Assembly (NCBI GenBank): GCA_949316235.1
Contig: OX438755.1
Span: forward strand, 18,676,151 to 18,740,150
Source of the DNA: Oegoconia quadripuncta
Taxonomy: Eukaryota; Arthropoda; Insecta; Lepidoptera; Autostichidae
Direction of reading: 5' to 3'
DNA: 64,000 nt
Shown: positions 50,038 through 60,693 of the stretch, piece after piece
Numbering within the stretch: the stretch's first letter is position 1
Layout of the letters: each line of letters begins with the position of its first letter
Translations under genes and position numbers: made by a program
Notes under the pieces: generated by a model
The model's database searches: none
What the model was told of the DNA's origin: nothing
The model's input: only the letters and a program-made list of their open reading frames with translations

Positions 50038-50190
50038 TGTTAGCATTGTTGTGTTCCGGTTGTCAGAGATAAGATAGCGAGTCCCCAAAATATGTTGGGG
50101 TTTCCGGGTCTGTACGCTTCCACCTTCGACCTAATCTTCACCTAACATCAGGTGTGATTGAGGTCAAGTACGAACCCGTTGTGCATTAAA
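50038..50190 (+). mobile_element. SINE-A 3' half
   Basis: GTTAGCATTGTTGTGTTCC, CTTCCACCTTCGACCTAATC and GTACGAACCCGTTGTGCAT with A-run. Confidence 0.85.
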
Positions 50191-50440
50191 AAAAATGTGC
50201 CAAAAATGGTGAAGCGGAAAATATAGGTTGATATATACTTATATATATAATAATTGTACAGAATGACTAGGCATTACATACATTCAATTCAATAGAAAAC
50301 TTCGAAAATCTTCGAGAAATAGGAACGTAATAATGTGTACAAAGGCTTTTCCATCAAATATAAACACCAATTGGCACTAAAAAATTCAAACTTAGATCAC
50401 CCCAGTTTTTGAGCCGAGGGTTAAATATACCAGAAATGTA

Positions 50441-50867
50441 TAGGTCCTTACCTATGAAATTGGCGTTTTGCATGAAGAATTTCATTAAGACTGTTTTCTC
50501 CATACAAACATTTTTGTTTTTTTTTTGGGAACGGCAAATGCAAATTTAGCTAAACTTTGTGTGTATTATCGGATAACATTTAGTTAAGTATAGGCAGCGT
50601 TAATTTTTAAAAGTAACCGCTTTATAAAAGTTTCAGCAAATCCAAGAAATGATTATGGAAAGCACATGAAAAGAGCTCTGTTCAAATTTTTTTATTATGT
50701 GATTTAGTCCAGAAATTAAAAATTGAAAATATTTCACGTGAAACCTTGAAATAATATTCCATTTTCCAAATAAAAAACAAATTTGGATATAGCTTTGAAA
50801 ATCGTAGGAATTGGTACATAATGATTAACGAAGAAAAATACTCCAATATCATAGGTAAAGACCCTTA
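50441..50867. mobile_element. Mariner-ended MITE, copy 1
   Basis: Left end TAGGTCCTTACCTATGAAAT TGGCGTTTTGCATGAAG; right end, inverted, GGGTCTTTACCTATGATATT. The left end closely matches the mariner at 36554 (GGTCTTTACATGTGAAATTG, CCGTTTTGTATG). About 427 bp, no transposase. Related to 57053-57430. Confidence 0.75.
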
Positions 50868-51437
50868 GCTTAACACAATACTTATATGTATAAGTACAGA
50901 TTCAACTGTAACCCCTGGAACTAAATAAATACGACAATATAACCTACCTTCACAATTGCCAACTGACCGATAGGTAGATACTAGGTACACAGGCTAACCC
51001 AAAGCAATTCGCAAATGAGTTCCAAAAACTAAAACAGAATAATAAAGCCTTGTAATCCCGCGATTTAACTTTAAGGACTGGGCGACCCCCGTCCAATTTA
51101 TGGGCGCCTGGTCACATTAGGCGATTGTTTCGTCTGCCGGTGACAAAGTGGGGTAGTAAATTCTCCGGGTGTGTTATTTTTAAACCAGCCAGTGAGGCCA
51201 GGATTGTCCTAACACATTGAAAGGTCAAGGGAATTTTTTGTTTTTATTTTTTTGTTTTAAAAATTTGATGTTAGAGTAACTGATGGATTTAGTGTGCAAG
51301 ATGTTAACGAAAAAACGCAAAACCTCGCGACTTTATTGCACACAAAAGTAAAATACAATGAACATTTAACATAAATGCTAAAGATCTTTTGTTCTACAAC
51401 TTTTGAAGATTCAATGAAATAAAATTCGACTTTTCAA
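50868..51437. other. No gene seen
   Basis: Unassigned. A GGGCGCCTGGTCACATTAGG patch at about 51100 is slightly GC-richer. Confidence 0.5.
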
Positions 51438-51690
51438 TTAACATCAGGTGTGCATAAAAAAAAAAACAGATAACTGGTATTCCTTGTATTAACATTGTGC
51501 CTATCACTATTTTAGCGAATAAGGTTATAGTTTTTTGTATGTAACAAATTCTCTTAAATGTATTGAGATGCCATTATTAATATATTAATTTCCTTAAACT
51601 TATCTCTAAGAGGCACTCTAGGTTCTAACTTATAAATAATATGAATAGCACGCTTCTGCAGAACAAAAATGATATTTCAAAAGGCTATTC
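51438..51690 (-). pseudogene. nLTR-2 reverse transcriptase fragment next to a SINE-A scrap
   Basis: 51438-51466 is a SINE-A end (ACATCAGGTGTGCAT plus A-run). 51467-51690 on the minus strand reads ILYKLEPRVPLRDKFKEIN, then a QYI-like stretch, NTRNTSYL, matching the part of the family upstream of the NKVPVDIQNLP block. Confidence 0.7.
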
Positions 51691-52157
51691 TGTGTTAGAT
51701 ATTTGATATTTCCATCTTCCATGATTTGACAGTCTCTTCATTTTCCTTTCTTCCCACAATATATTTGCCAAACCGGCCACGTGTCTCACAAAATATCTAA
51801 ATAAAAACAACCTAATGTAAAACTACAGTTTGCCTCAGTTGTCCAATGTGGCACTTCGTAACTTCGCGACACTGAATTCCTTAGAGACATTAGAGTGGAA
51901 TGGACGGACGGTCAGTACATCTGTTTGTTTATTGCTTGACCCGACATTTTGATGTGTCAAAGTGCTATAAAGGTGAAGGATTATTGTTTTTAACTGGGCT
52001 CTACATCACCAAAATCAAGAACTTATTTTTGGAATCATATGTATTTGTTTACTTCTAGATACACTACGGAGAACCGAAAAGGAGGGTAATGTATTCTACG
52101 CATCTGTATGTGTGTGAGTCTGTGCATGTGTGAGTGTGTGCATGCAAAAATTATAGA
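51691..52157. other. No gene seen
   Basis: Unassigned. A TGTGTGTGAGTCTGTGCATG stretch lies at 52110-52140. Confidence 0.5.
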
Positions 52158-52234
52158 AATTCGACTAACTTCAAACCCGCGAACTTTTGGTATAGCAGCA
52201 GAGTTTCTAACCACTACACCCAACAGGTCGTCAA
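52158..52234 (-). mobile_element. SINE-B head fragment
   Basis: TCAAACCCGCGAACTTTTGG, TATAGCAGCAGAGTTTC and ACTACACCCAACAGGTCG. Confidence 0.75.
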
Positions 52235-52437
52235 CAACATAAGGTTTACAAAACGAAGGTTGCGGGTACGATTCCCAGCGGGTACATATTTAGCATCCAC
52301 CATATTATCTAAGTCTGTCAGCGAACAGCAATGTTGATAGCATTGCTGTATTCCACCTATTTCAGATAAATAAGCCTGTATCTGAAATAAAATAGGATGT
52401 CCCAGGCATGCTTCCATCTTCGGCTTCATCTTAATAA
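52235..52437 (+). mobile_element. SINE-A, strongly diverged
   Basis: GGTTGCGGGTACGATTCCCAG, CATATTATCTAAGTCTGTC, GAACAGCAATGTTGATAGC and TTCCATCTTCGGCTTCATC keep the family order with many changes. Confidence 0.65.
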
Positions 52438-52976
52438 AATCTACAATAGAAAACCATAGAAAAGTACGCGTAGTTTTCGTGCTAAGAGAGGTCTTCATAT
52501 ACTGGCGCTAATCTTGAAGCATCATCGACAGTACCCATCTAATTAATGTCAATAAATATTGAAACATCCAGCGAAACCTTGCCAAATTCTAAATTACCAA
52601 GTCAACACATTTCAGAGGCTCCATTGACATTTGAAGAGTTAAGTCAATTAAGTTGCAGGATTAGTGTCTCTAACTTCACCCTAACTACCCTAAAACCGGT
52701 TCCTCAGTCGATCACTTAAGTTAACTTTCAGTGACTTTAAGCCTACCTATTAGAGCACTTTGTTTGTTTACCACTTAACTGCTTAGTGGATTCGTTGGTG
52801 CTTAGGCCCTGGAAGTAGGCAGGAAATCATTTAGTCTCAAGGGAGCAACTTCACTTAGATGAGAAATGCGGTAGTATCTATTGTCCTTAACGGAGAACAA
52901 AACAAAAACAAATCGATTCCCAGAGGATGTCACACTGCGAGGAAAGTACCACGTAACACAGTAAGATATACATATA
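52438..52976. other. No gene seen
   Basis: Unassigned sequence. Confidence 0.5.
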
Positions 52977-53239
52977 CAGGGTGTAACGGTTAAGTGTAGT
53001 CATATTTTAAGGGCTTGTTCTACCCATCAATACGAACAACTTTTATTATGGGGGCAACTTCGAAATCGCGAAAAAAAAATCAGCTGTTTCATACATTGCA
53101 TCGGGAGGTTATTGAAATTTTCTATGGAACAGCTCATTTTTTTTTCGCGATTTCGAAGTTGCCCCCATAGTAAAAGTTGTTCGTATTGATGGGTAGAACA
53201 AGCCCTTAAAATATGACTACACTTAACCGTTACACGGTG
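52977..53239. mobile_element. Palindromic MITE, 263 bp, TA duplication
   Basis: CAGGGTGTAACGGTTAAGTG at the left and its inverse at the right, between TA dinucleotides. Arms of about 115 bp run through GGGCTTGTTCTACCCATC and CAACTTCGAAATCGCG. The small centre contains CATCGGGAGGTTATTG. The CAGGGYGT start is shared with the 45653 element. Confidence 0.85.
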
Positions 53240-53761
53240 TATACGTTTATGAAAATAATGTTTATAATATAAATTGGTTAATGACAAAATGTTTAAAATT
53301 CGATTGATACAATGGCTTCAGGCAAAGTGTTTCTATGATGTTAAGGAATATTTAACTTATCAGAATGCTGTGTAAAGTGTCATAAATCATATTTTGCACA
53401 TCTGCATGTAGATTGAATACCGTGATTCCTAAATTTCTTATCAGACCGTATAAACTGTATTCTGGCAAATAAATAATTTCTTTCTTTCTTTCTTTCTTAT
53501 AGTGGTTTTTGTGAAGTCGGATCCTTTTACACAGAATAAAGTATAACTTTATGAGAAACAGAATTGTAATATCGATCATTGTACGAGTATTATTAGAAAC
53601 CCGGTCAAGTAATCGGTCCTTTCTCTTAAATTAATTATTTTGAATAAAAACATTGAAATAGTGTCGCGCTTCCATGATGACTATTTAATGTTTTCATTAA
53701 AAATAATAAATAATTCGGTAAGTCAATAATGTACTACGGTTTTCATATATTTTGCCAATAG
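53240..53761. other. No gene seen
   Basis: Unassigned. A (TTTC)n tract lies at 53478-53499. Confidence 0.5.
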
Positions 53762-54036
53762 ACTCTTATAAATAATTATAATAAATATCCTTAGACATAC
53801 ACACAGCGCCATCTAGTACCACAGTAAGCAACTATAAGCTTGTGTTATAGATATCAGATGGTTGATACACTACATAAATACATTTTTTTTTGTAAATAAA
53901 TAGTTAACATCCATAACTCGGGATGCACATGTCCGTATTCATCACACAAACATTATGCCCCTAGCGGGATTCGAACCCGCAACCTTTTGGTATAGTGGTC
54001 AGAGTAGCTAACCACTACACCAAACAGGTCGTCAGG
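53762..54036 (-). mobile_element. SINE-B, full length
   Basis: CACACAGCGCCATCTAGTACC, CCCCTAGCGGGATTCGAACC and the head ACCACTACACCAAACAGGTC. Confidence 0.85.
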
Positions 54037-54512
54037 ACTCTTGACAAGGGATCCTTTAATACCCTTTCGGCTTTATGGGTGTTATTGTAACACCCTGTAT
54101 AACACTCATGTGTGTCGATATGGGTATATTTTTTTAAAGAGAATATGGTACAAATTTGCTGGAAATGTTAACAAAAACATAGTATCGCTAGCTAAAATTC
54201 CAATATAAAGCCCACCCTGATGTACTTATCATTCCCAAATCGTGATGATTTGGCGATGAATCACATCAAATCCGAAAACTTTTAAACAATCTTTTAAAGT
54301 AGGTAATCGACCCGAGCCAGGGACATTAAATCGGAATTAGGTTATCTTGATATCTGCTTCAAACGTCAAAAGTTTTTAGAAAGCTGATGCGTTTTAGGGT
54401 TTCACGGCCAAATGGTAGGTACAGTCGGCAACTCAATTAAGGCTGCAGGGCTTTATTTATAAATCTATGTAGGAGTAAGTCAAAAGACAAATTAAGTAGA
54501 ATAGAACAGTTT
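54037..54512. other. No gene seen; one TIR scrap
   Basis: GTAACACCCTGTATAAC at about 54090 resembles the end of a CAGGGTGT-type element, with no partner end found. Confidence 0.45.
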
Positions 54513-54845
54513 TAACCGCCTCCGTGGCTCAATGTAAACAACATTGGGTTTACGATTTGGAGGTCGCGGGTTCGATCCCAGCGGGGTACATGTTTAAGTA
54601 CTCGGTTTGGTAGGTGGTAGGGCATTTTAAATGTCCGCCTGGCTAGCTACCACCATCTTATCTAAATCTGCCGCCAAGCAGCAATGTTAATAGGATTATT
54701 GTGTTCCGGTTGTCAGAGATAAGATAGCCAGTCCCCCAAATCTGTTGGGGTTTCCGGGTCGGTACGCTTCCACCTTCGACCTCATCTTCACTTAACATCA
54801 GGTGTGATTGAGGTCAAGTACGAAACCGTGGTGCATAAAAAAAAG
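54513..54845 (+). mobile_element. SINE-A, full length
   Basis: Head ACCGCCTCCGTGGCTCAATG, B-box GGGTTCGATCCCAGCGG, GTCCGCCTGGCTAGCTACC and CAAGTACGAAACCGTGGTGC with A-run. The most complete plus-strand copy. Confidence 0.9.
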
Positions 54846-54856
54846 GAACAAACCCG

Positions 54857-54935
54857 TTTTTTTTTTTTTTTTTTTTTTTATTCAAAACTGGTTTCGCGTT
54901 TGGCTACAATCTCACCTGATGGAAAGTGACGATGG
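54857..54935 (-). pseudogene. nLTR-1 3' tail
   Basis: Poly(T) of more than 20, then CTGGTTTCGCGTTTGGCTAC and CTCACCTGATGGAAAGTGA, the extreme 3' end of nLTR-1 in reverse. Confidence 0.75.
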
Positions 54936-55345
54936 GAAATGACGATAAGAAAGTGATTTCTTACCGTGGGTGTCGTAAAAGGTGTTTAGGCTTAGTCCCA
55001 TGGGACTTTCTGTAATAAATGGGGTAATTCGACATAATGCAACCAAATTGTATGTGGGTAGGTCGCGCCCTCTCTTGCCCAGTAAACGTGGTATCGAACA
55101 GAAGTAGCTTAGAATAGCCCGTTCTAAGCCCGTTCTAATAAAAATATATTTACTCCCAGCCAAAAAGAAAAAAATTCTCTTCGGAAATACAGACTAATTA
55201 ATATCATAGCTAACATATCATAGCGCACATTATTGGATTCGGAATTTAATAGAGAATAAGTACAAATACAGTCCAAAAGAATTGGTACTCTATAATCATT
55301 ACAATTGCGAGTTGAAAGTCGAGTGTCCGTGTGCATATAAATCAA
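54936..55345. other. No gene seen
   Basis: The frames at 54912-55163 and 55124-55345 (-) show no features that I recognise. Confidence 0.45.
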
Positions 55346-55582
55346 CTAGCTTTCCTCCCGCGACTTCGTCCGCGTGGAAGATTTTATCCAACTACAAACA
55401 ACAAACTTTCATCCCCTATTTTATCCCCTTGGGGGTGGAATTTATCAAAATCCTTTCTTAGCGGATGCCTACGTCATAACATCTAGCTGCATGCCAAATT
55501 TCAGCCCGATCCGTCCAGTGGTTTGGGCTGGGCGTTGATAGATCACTATGTCAGTCACCTTTGAGTTATATATATTTAGATG
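55346..55582 (+). repeat. Repeat C-related tail
   Basis: ACTAGCTTTCCTCCCGCGAC, TTCGTCCGCGTGGAAG, CTGCATGCCAAATTTCAGC and CCGATCCGTCCAGTGG, ending TTATATATATTTAGATGG. A longer variant than the 4.6-kb copy. Confidence 0.65.
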
Positions 55583-56099
55583 GTTTGATTGTAGGACTAG
55601 CTTATGAAATAGAATAATTTTGTAAGACCCAAAAGAAGATCCCAGTTTTTCTGTTACGTCTGTATTGTAAGAAACATTGTCCTGTTAAATAAGTACTTCA
55701 TTTAATGCGAGAACATTCCTCACAAAACAGGCGTAACACAAAAACTAGATTCAGTATATTACTCTCCACGACTCTTGCAGTGAAAAAAGCCGACCGTTCG
55801 ACCCCTCGAGTCACATAAACATACTCAACGTATAAAATCCCCATCGTGCAACTGCTCAAATGATATCTATTTATTGGAATTTATACAGTTTGACTCCAAA
55901 CGTGTCCCTTGGTAAGAATAAATACGGATTGGAATCCTCTTGTAAGGTCGCTGAGATTTTGGAAAACGATGCAGGAATTATTCGTTTATTTTAAGCCAGA
56001 GATAAGACTGTCTTCAGTGATTTCAAGCTCTTAAACAATGCAGGTTTATCATATGGTCAATCGTCACGTAACCCCATTTACGTATGAGCTGACTGTCAT
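55583..56099. other. No gene seen
   Basis: Unassigned sequence. Confidence 0.5.
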
Positions 56100-56373
56100 C
56101 ATCATCAGGCCGTAAACATCCCACTATAGGCCTTCTCTCGTATATGAGGGAGTAGTGGCCCAATGCGGGTTGGGGACTTCACAGGCCTTTGAATTTTTAT
56201 TTCTCAGGCATGCAGGTTTCCGCACGATGTTTTCCTTCACCGTTTAAGAGCAGTCGGATAAATGTACATAAGTAATCAAAATGAAATTTAAAAACTCATT
56301 GGTACATGGCTTGCGTGGGAATCGAACCCGAATATCCCAAATTCTGCGTCTAAACCGCTCAGCCACCGACGCT
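56100..56373 (-). mobile_element. SINE-D
   Basis: Reverse copy: ATCATCAGGCCGTAAACATC, GCACGATGTTTTCCTTCACC, GTGGGAATCGAACCCG and CCGCTCAGCCACCGACGCT. Small internal losses. It lies next to the 3' edge of the following SINE-A and probably inserted into it. Confidence 0.85.
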
Positions 56374-56383
56374 ATGCTGTGTG

Positions 56384-56641
56384 CTAACTGTACTGACCCG
56401 GAAATCCCATCTTATATAGAGAACTGGATATCTTACCTCTAACAATCGGAACACAACAATGCTATTACCATTGATGTTTGGCGGTAGACTTAAATAAGAT
56501 GGTGGTAGCTAGCCAGGCGGACATTTAAAATACCCTACCTCATGGTAAGTAACCAAACCGAGTACTAAAAATGTAGCCCGCTGGGAATCGAACACGCGAC
56601 CTCCGATTCGTAAACGTACATTGGCCACGGAGATGGTTAGA
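56384..56641 (-). mobile_element. SINE-A, 3' end missing
   Basis: TGTACTGACCCGGAAATCCC, CTAGCCAGGCGGACATTT, GGGAATCGAACACGCGACC and GGCCACGGAGATGG. Confidence 0.8.
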
Positions 56642-56689
56642 TGGTTCTGAACCATATTTGAAGAAAATTGTTGGAGCAATTTCGAAAAT

Positions 56690-56815
56690 ACAGTTGCTTT
56701 GTACACATCATGATATCGTTCGTCGCGGCACAACTTAGAGTGGAAGTAGGATAGTTGTATATTTCGTCCAAGCGAATGAGCAGGACAAATATTATCTCGC
56801 ACGACATATTAGCTG
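56690..56815 (+). repeat. Repeat G copy 2
   Basis: ATATCGTTCGTCGCGGC, GATAGTTGTATATTTCGTCC and GCAGGACAAATATTATCTCG match 17860-17950. Confidence 0.7.
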
Positions 56816-56944
56816 TTTGTTTCCCAGAAGTAAATAAAAAAAAAAAAACTTCGCGCCATAGTACGGGGGCTGAATGATATTATTGTATTTCAAATTTTCA
56901 ATCCATAAATCTACTTCTAATGGCTACTAAATAGTAAGATCTTG

Positions 56945-57008
56945 AGCGCCGTCGTTAGCTCGTGCGTGCAGCATTTTACAGGATATATTTCGGTGAGTGT
57001 GTGTTGGA
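56945..57008 (+). pseudogene. nLTR-1 scrap
   Basis: GCGCCGTCGTTAGCTCGTGC and TTTTACAGGATATATTTCGG followed by TGAGTGTGTGTTGGAA correspond to the HRR..FYRIYFGECVLE segment. Very short. Confidence 0.5.
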
Positions 57009-57052
57009 AATAAGAAAGTGGCGATAGTGGAATTAGATTATGAATTATACTA

Positions 57053-57430
57053 TTGGGTCTTTACCTATGAAATTGGAGTTTTTTATCTTCGTTAATCATT
57101 ACCAATTCCTGCGATTTTCAAAGCTATATCTAAATTTGGATATGAAATATTTTTAAAATCTGGAATCACATAATAAAAAAAATTTGAACAGAGCTCTTTT
57201 CATATGCTTCCCATAATCATTTCTTAGATTCGCTGAACCTTTTATGAAGCGGATACTTTTAAAAATTAACGCTGCCTATGCTTAACTTAATGTTATTCTA
57301 TAATACACACAAAGTGTAGCTAAATTTGGATTGCCGTTCCCATAAAAAATCAAAAATGTTTGTATGGAGAAAACAGTCATAAAGAAATTCTTCATACAAA
57401 ACGCCAATTTCATAGGTAAGGACCTAATAT
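57053..57430. mobile_element. Mariner-ended MITE, copy 2
   Basis: Left end GGGTCTTTACCTATGAAATT GGAGTTTT; right end, inverted, AGGTCCTTACCTATGAAATT GGCGTTTTGTATGAAG. Opposite orientation to the 50.4-kb copy and about 50 bp shorter. Confidence 0.8.
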
Positions 57431-57526
57431 GTGTTGTTCTGTTTTTCCTCTCTACAGCTACACAAACTAAAGAAGCTTAATTTATCGCACAATCGTCAAC
57501 TATACCATTGTGAACTTCAAACCCTG

Positions 57527-57776
57527 ATTTTGAACAGCGCTCTTTTCATGTGCATCCCATAATCATTTCTTATATTCGCTGTAACTTTTATATAGCGGTT
57601 ACTTTTAAAAATTAACGCTACCTACACTTAATTTAATGTTATCCGATAATACACACAAAGTTAAGATAATTTGCAGTTCCCAAAAAAAAAAAAAAACAAA
57701 AATTTTTGGAAGAAGAAAACAGTCTTAATGAAATTCTTCATACAAAACGCCAATTTCATAGGTAAGGACCTAATAT
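57527..57776. mobile_element. Mariner-ended MITE, copy 3, one end missing
   Basis: Same orientation as copy 2 and directly downstream: AACAGCGCTCTTTTCATGTG, TATCCGATAATACACACAAAG and CAATTTCATAGGTAAGGACC. The left third is absent. Confidence 0.75.
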
Positions 57777-57831
57777 TATTGAAAGCACTTTCTTTTATAG
57801 GTGGCCACTAAACTGACACAAATCCACCAAT

Positions 57832-57920
57832 CTACACTGGGCCATTGTGGTGGATTATGGCCCATACCTTCTCCAAGCTGTACCCCAACGGAACTTGTTG
57901 GGCAGTTGGTGAATGATGGA
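57832..57920 (+). mobile_element. SINE-D fragment
   Basis: ACTGGGCCATTGTGGTGGAT and TATGGCCCATACC, then a diverged end at TGGTGAATGATGG. Confidence 0.6.
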
Positions 57921-58299
57921 CGCACTAATTAATCTCTTGTATCTTTCTACTACGAAGAAAAAAAATTGAGACGGACATAATTATAACTTCTTTGGCTTCA
58001 TGTATTCTCCGTGTAATTTATCAATTCCGCTATAAACCACGCTCCGCTCGTCCACTATGTTGTAGTATAATTAAACACATCTGTCGCCTACCTGTACACC
58101 GTAATTACGTGATATAAAACCCAGTAATTCTTCGCGAAACACCAATTCTTTCTAAGTACACACAACATGCTGCAAAATAAGAGAATCATTGTATGTTGGT
58201 ATAAAATGTATCAAACAATATAATTTTACATGATGTATTAGAATCATACATAATCTTATTTCACAGTCGCCTTTGGACTCTTCATGCATAATACGACTT
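57921..58299. other. No gene seen
   Basis: Unassigned sequence. Confidence 0.5.
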
Positions 58300-58577
58300 T
58301 TTCGACCGCCTCAGTGGCTCAATGTAAACAACATTGGGTTTACGATTCTGAGGTCGCGGGTTCGATCCCTAGTAGAGTACATGTTTATGTACTCGGTTTG
58401 GTTGGTGGTAGGGCATTTTAATATCTGCCGCCAAGCAGCAATGTTAATAGCATTGTTGTGTTCCGATTGTCAGAGATAAGATAGACAGTCCCCGAAATGT
58501 GTTGGGGTTTCCGGGTCAGTACGCTTCGACTTTCGGCCTCATTGAGGTCACATACCAACACGTTGTGCATTAAAAGC
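58300..58577 (+). mobile_element. SINE-A with internal deletions
   Basis: Head CGACCGCCTCAGTGGCTCAA, B-box GGGTTCGATCCC, GGTTGGTGGTAGGGCATTTT. The GTCCGCCTGG..CTTATC block is deleted. Then ATCTGCCGCCAAGCAGCAAT and CACGTTGTGCAT. Confidence 0.85.
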
Positions 58578-59463
58578 TTGTTTTTAAAAGTAAATTATAA
58601 TGCAGAATTTTTATAATATGTTTCTTGTTAAAATAATTATATAACGTGACAGTATCTATGGTGCATAAACGAAAAGAGAAGTAGCACTTTCTGGAATGAA
58701 GCAAATAGAAAAGTCAAAGCGAAGCGCTTTTTTTTTTCATTCATTTGCAGTTTCGTTTCGTGACTTCATTTCGAAGTTTCTTTTATATTGCCGCTCTCAA
58801 CTTCTAAAGGGAAATGAGAGGAATTGAGATGTGTCTAAAGTTTCCCCAAGTTTCATTAGAGACCTCCTTTCAAAAACGTAACGAAAGCGTGGTTTATTAT
58901 CTAGCTCATACTAAAGTTGATTGTAGGCGTGCGCCGAGTATCTTGCAACCTAACCAACCTTTTTCTACCCGTGTATTTCGTTAAAGTAAACTAACAATCA
59001 TTAGCTCTACAGCAAACACCAGCCCAGAAGATTTAGCCGATAAATCTGTTATTAACACGTTCACGGATACTAAATAAATCATTTATTTTTCAGACAATAA
59101 GGTCCATCTTTATTAGTACAGTCACCTATAACTATGTTAATAAACAGTGGTAGACATTGAACATTTAATATAACAATTGTAAATTCAAATGTCAATTGAA
59201 AAATTAAAACATTACCGAAATAGTCCCGCTGGTACCGATCGGTACCAGTCGACCCGAGCCAACTTTGAATTTTCATGTCGTGCCGCTCTCAGGTAGGTAC
59301 TCTGTAATCAACAGGTTATTATTTGTTTAGTAATATAATACCTGACCTGATTTGTTCATAGTTATGCGGCTCTGTTATTCAAAAGGCCAAAACAGTTTAC
59401 AGAAAGAGATTAGACGCAATAGAACGTGAACCAGATGTGTTTATCTGAGACCGTGTAATTTGT
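58578..59463. other. No gene seen
   Basis: Unassigned. AAAGCGAAGCGCTTTTTTTTTTC at 58720 is a small palindrome-like patch. Confidence 0.5.
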
Positions 59464-59588
59464 TGTATTGTATTGTATTGTATTGTATTGTATTGTATTG
59501 TATTGTATTGTATTGTATTGTATTGTATTGTATTGTATTGTATTGTATTGTATTGTATTGTATTGTATTGTATTGTATTGTATTGTAT
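59464..59588. repeat. (TATTG)n array, about 25 perfect units
   Basis: Uninterrupted pentanucleotide repeat. On the minus strand it reads as the artefactual peptide TIQYN repeated. Confidence 0.97.
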
Positions 59589-60295
59589 ATCTGCTTTTGA
59601 AACAGTAAACTAGTTTGAGGTTAAGCAGGCGTATATTAATGTAACATTTATTATTCAAATTTAGTTGAGCCTTCAGCCGAAACATCCACCTAAATGATAT
59701 CACGTTCCTCCCTGATCAATGATTATGAAAAGAGCAAAACCGAAACGTGGAAAATATCGTAAGCAAACCAACCTCACGTATCCGAGGCGTTATCATTCCA
59801 TCATCTATCGGCGACGTGAGTAGAAATACACATGAGGGTAGGCTTTGCATAATAATCCTCTATTTCACTATCTACTCCCGTGTCGTGGAAAAAATAGTAC
59901 AGTTGGCCAGAGGCTGTTTTGTTAAAGTATTATTTCTTAAATAATTTTTAAATTTCAAAAACAAATACAATAGGAATAATTTATTTAAAACACAGTAAGC
60001 GACCACGGTGTAGCCTTCGGGGCGGGTTCAGTGAAGTTGAGTATAGCCTTCGAGGCACTATGAAACGCCTAAAAAAAAAAGAAAAAAAAAATTTTTTTGG
60101 ACTTAGAAAATTTTTCGAAATTTTTTCAACTTTTTTTTATTTTTTTTGTTGACGTTACATGTTGGGCACACTATACGAACACTTTTTGTCATGTGACATT
60201 TTGTTGTACGACCCTTGAAAACAAAGTTGTAATTTTTAAGTTGTAAGAAAAACAAGAACAACACACAAAGTTGTAAGAAAAAAAAGAAAAAAAAA
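59589..60295. other. No gene seen
   Basis: GTGTAGCCTTCGGGGC and GTATAGCCTTCGAGGC at 60009 and 60041 are a short direct repeat. Poly-A/T tracts lie at 60070-60150. Confidence 0.5.
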
Positions 60296-60510
60296 CAACT
60301 ATAGGCTTGTATTGTGGATACCAGATGGTTCATATACTACATAAATATATTTTTTTTTGTAAATAAATACTTATTATAAATGACAACATCCATAACTTGG
60401 TTACACATGTCCGTATTCATCACACAAACATTATGCCCCTAGCGGGATTCGAATCCGCAACCTTTTGGTATAGAGGTCAGAGTTGCTAACCAACCAAACA
60501 GGTCGTCTAA
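60296..60510 (-). mobile_element. SINE-B, 3' part missing
   Basis: CAACTATAGGCTTGTATTGTG, CCCCTAGCGGGATTCGAATC and AACCAAACAGGTCGTC. Confidence 0.85.
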
Positions 60511-60693
60511 ACCAAATATATTTTTATTATGACTGAAAGGACCAGTACTGAACGTCGTTCTCCTTTTTTGGTTAAAGTCTGATGACGTACTTCGGAACTT
60601 GGGGATTTAACCTTACCAAAGTCGGTTGCTTTGTCAATTTTGGCAGTTCAACTATTTCAGTTCATTTTTTTTTTTTTTGTTTCATTCTCTCCT

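Noticed and set aside
59410..59703. Frame with TIQYN repeats
   Set aside because: Direct reading of the TATTG array.
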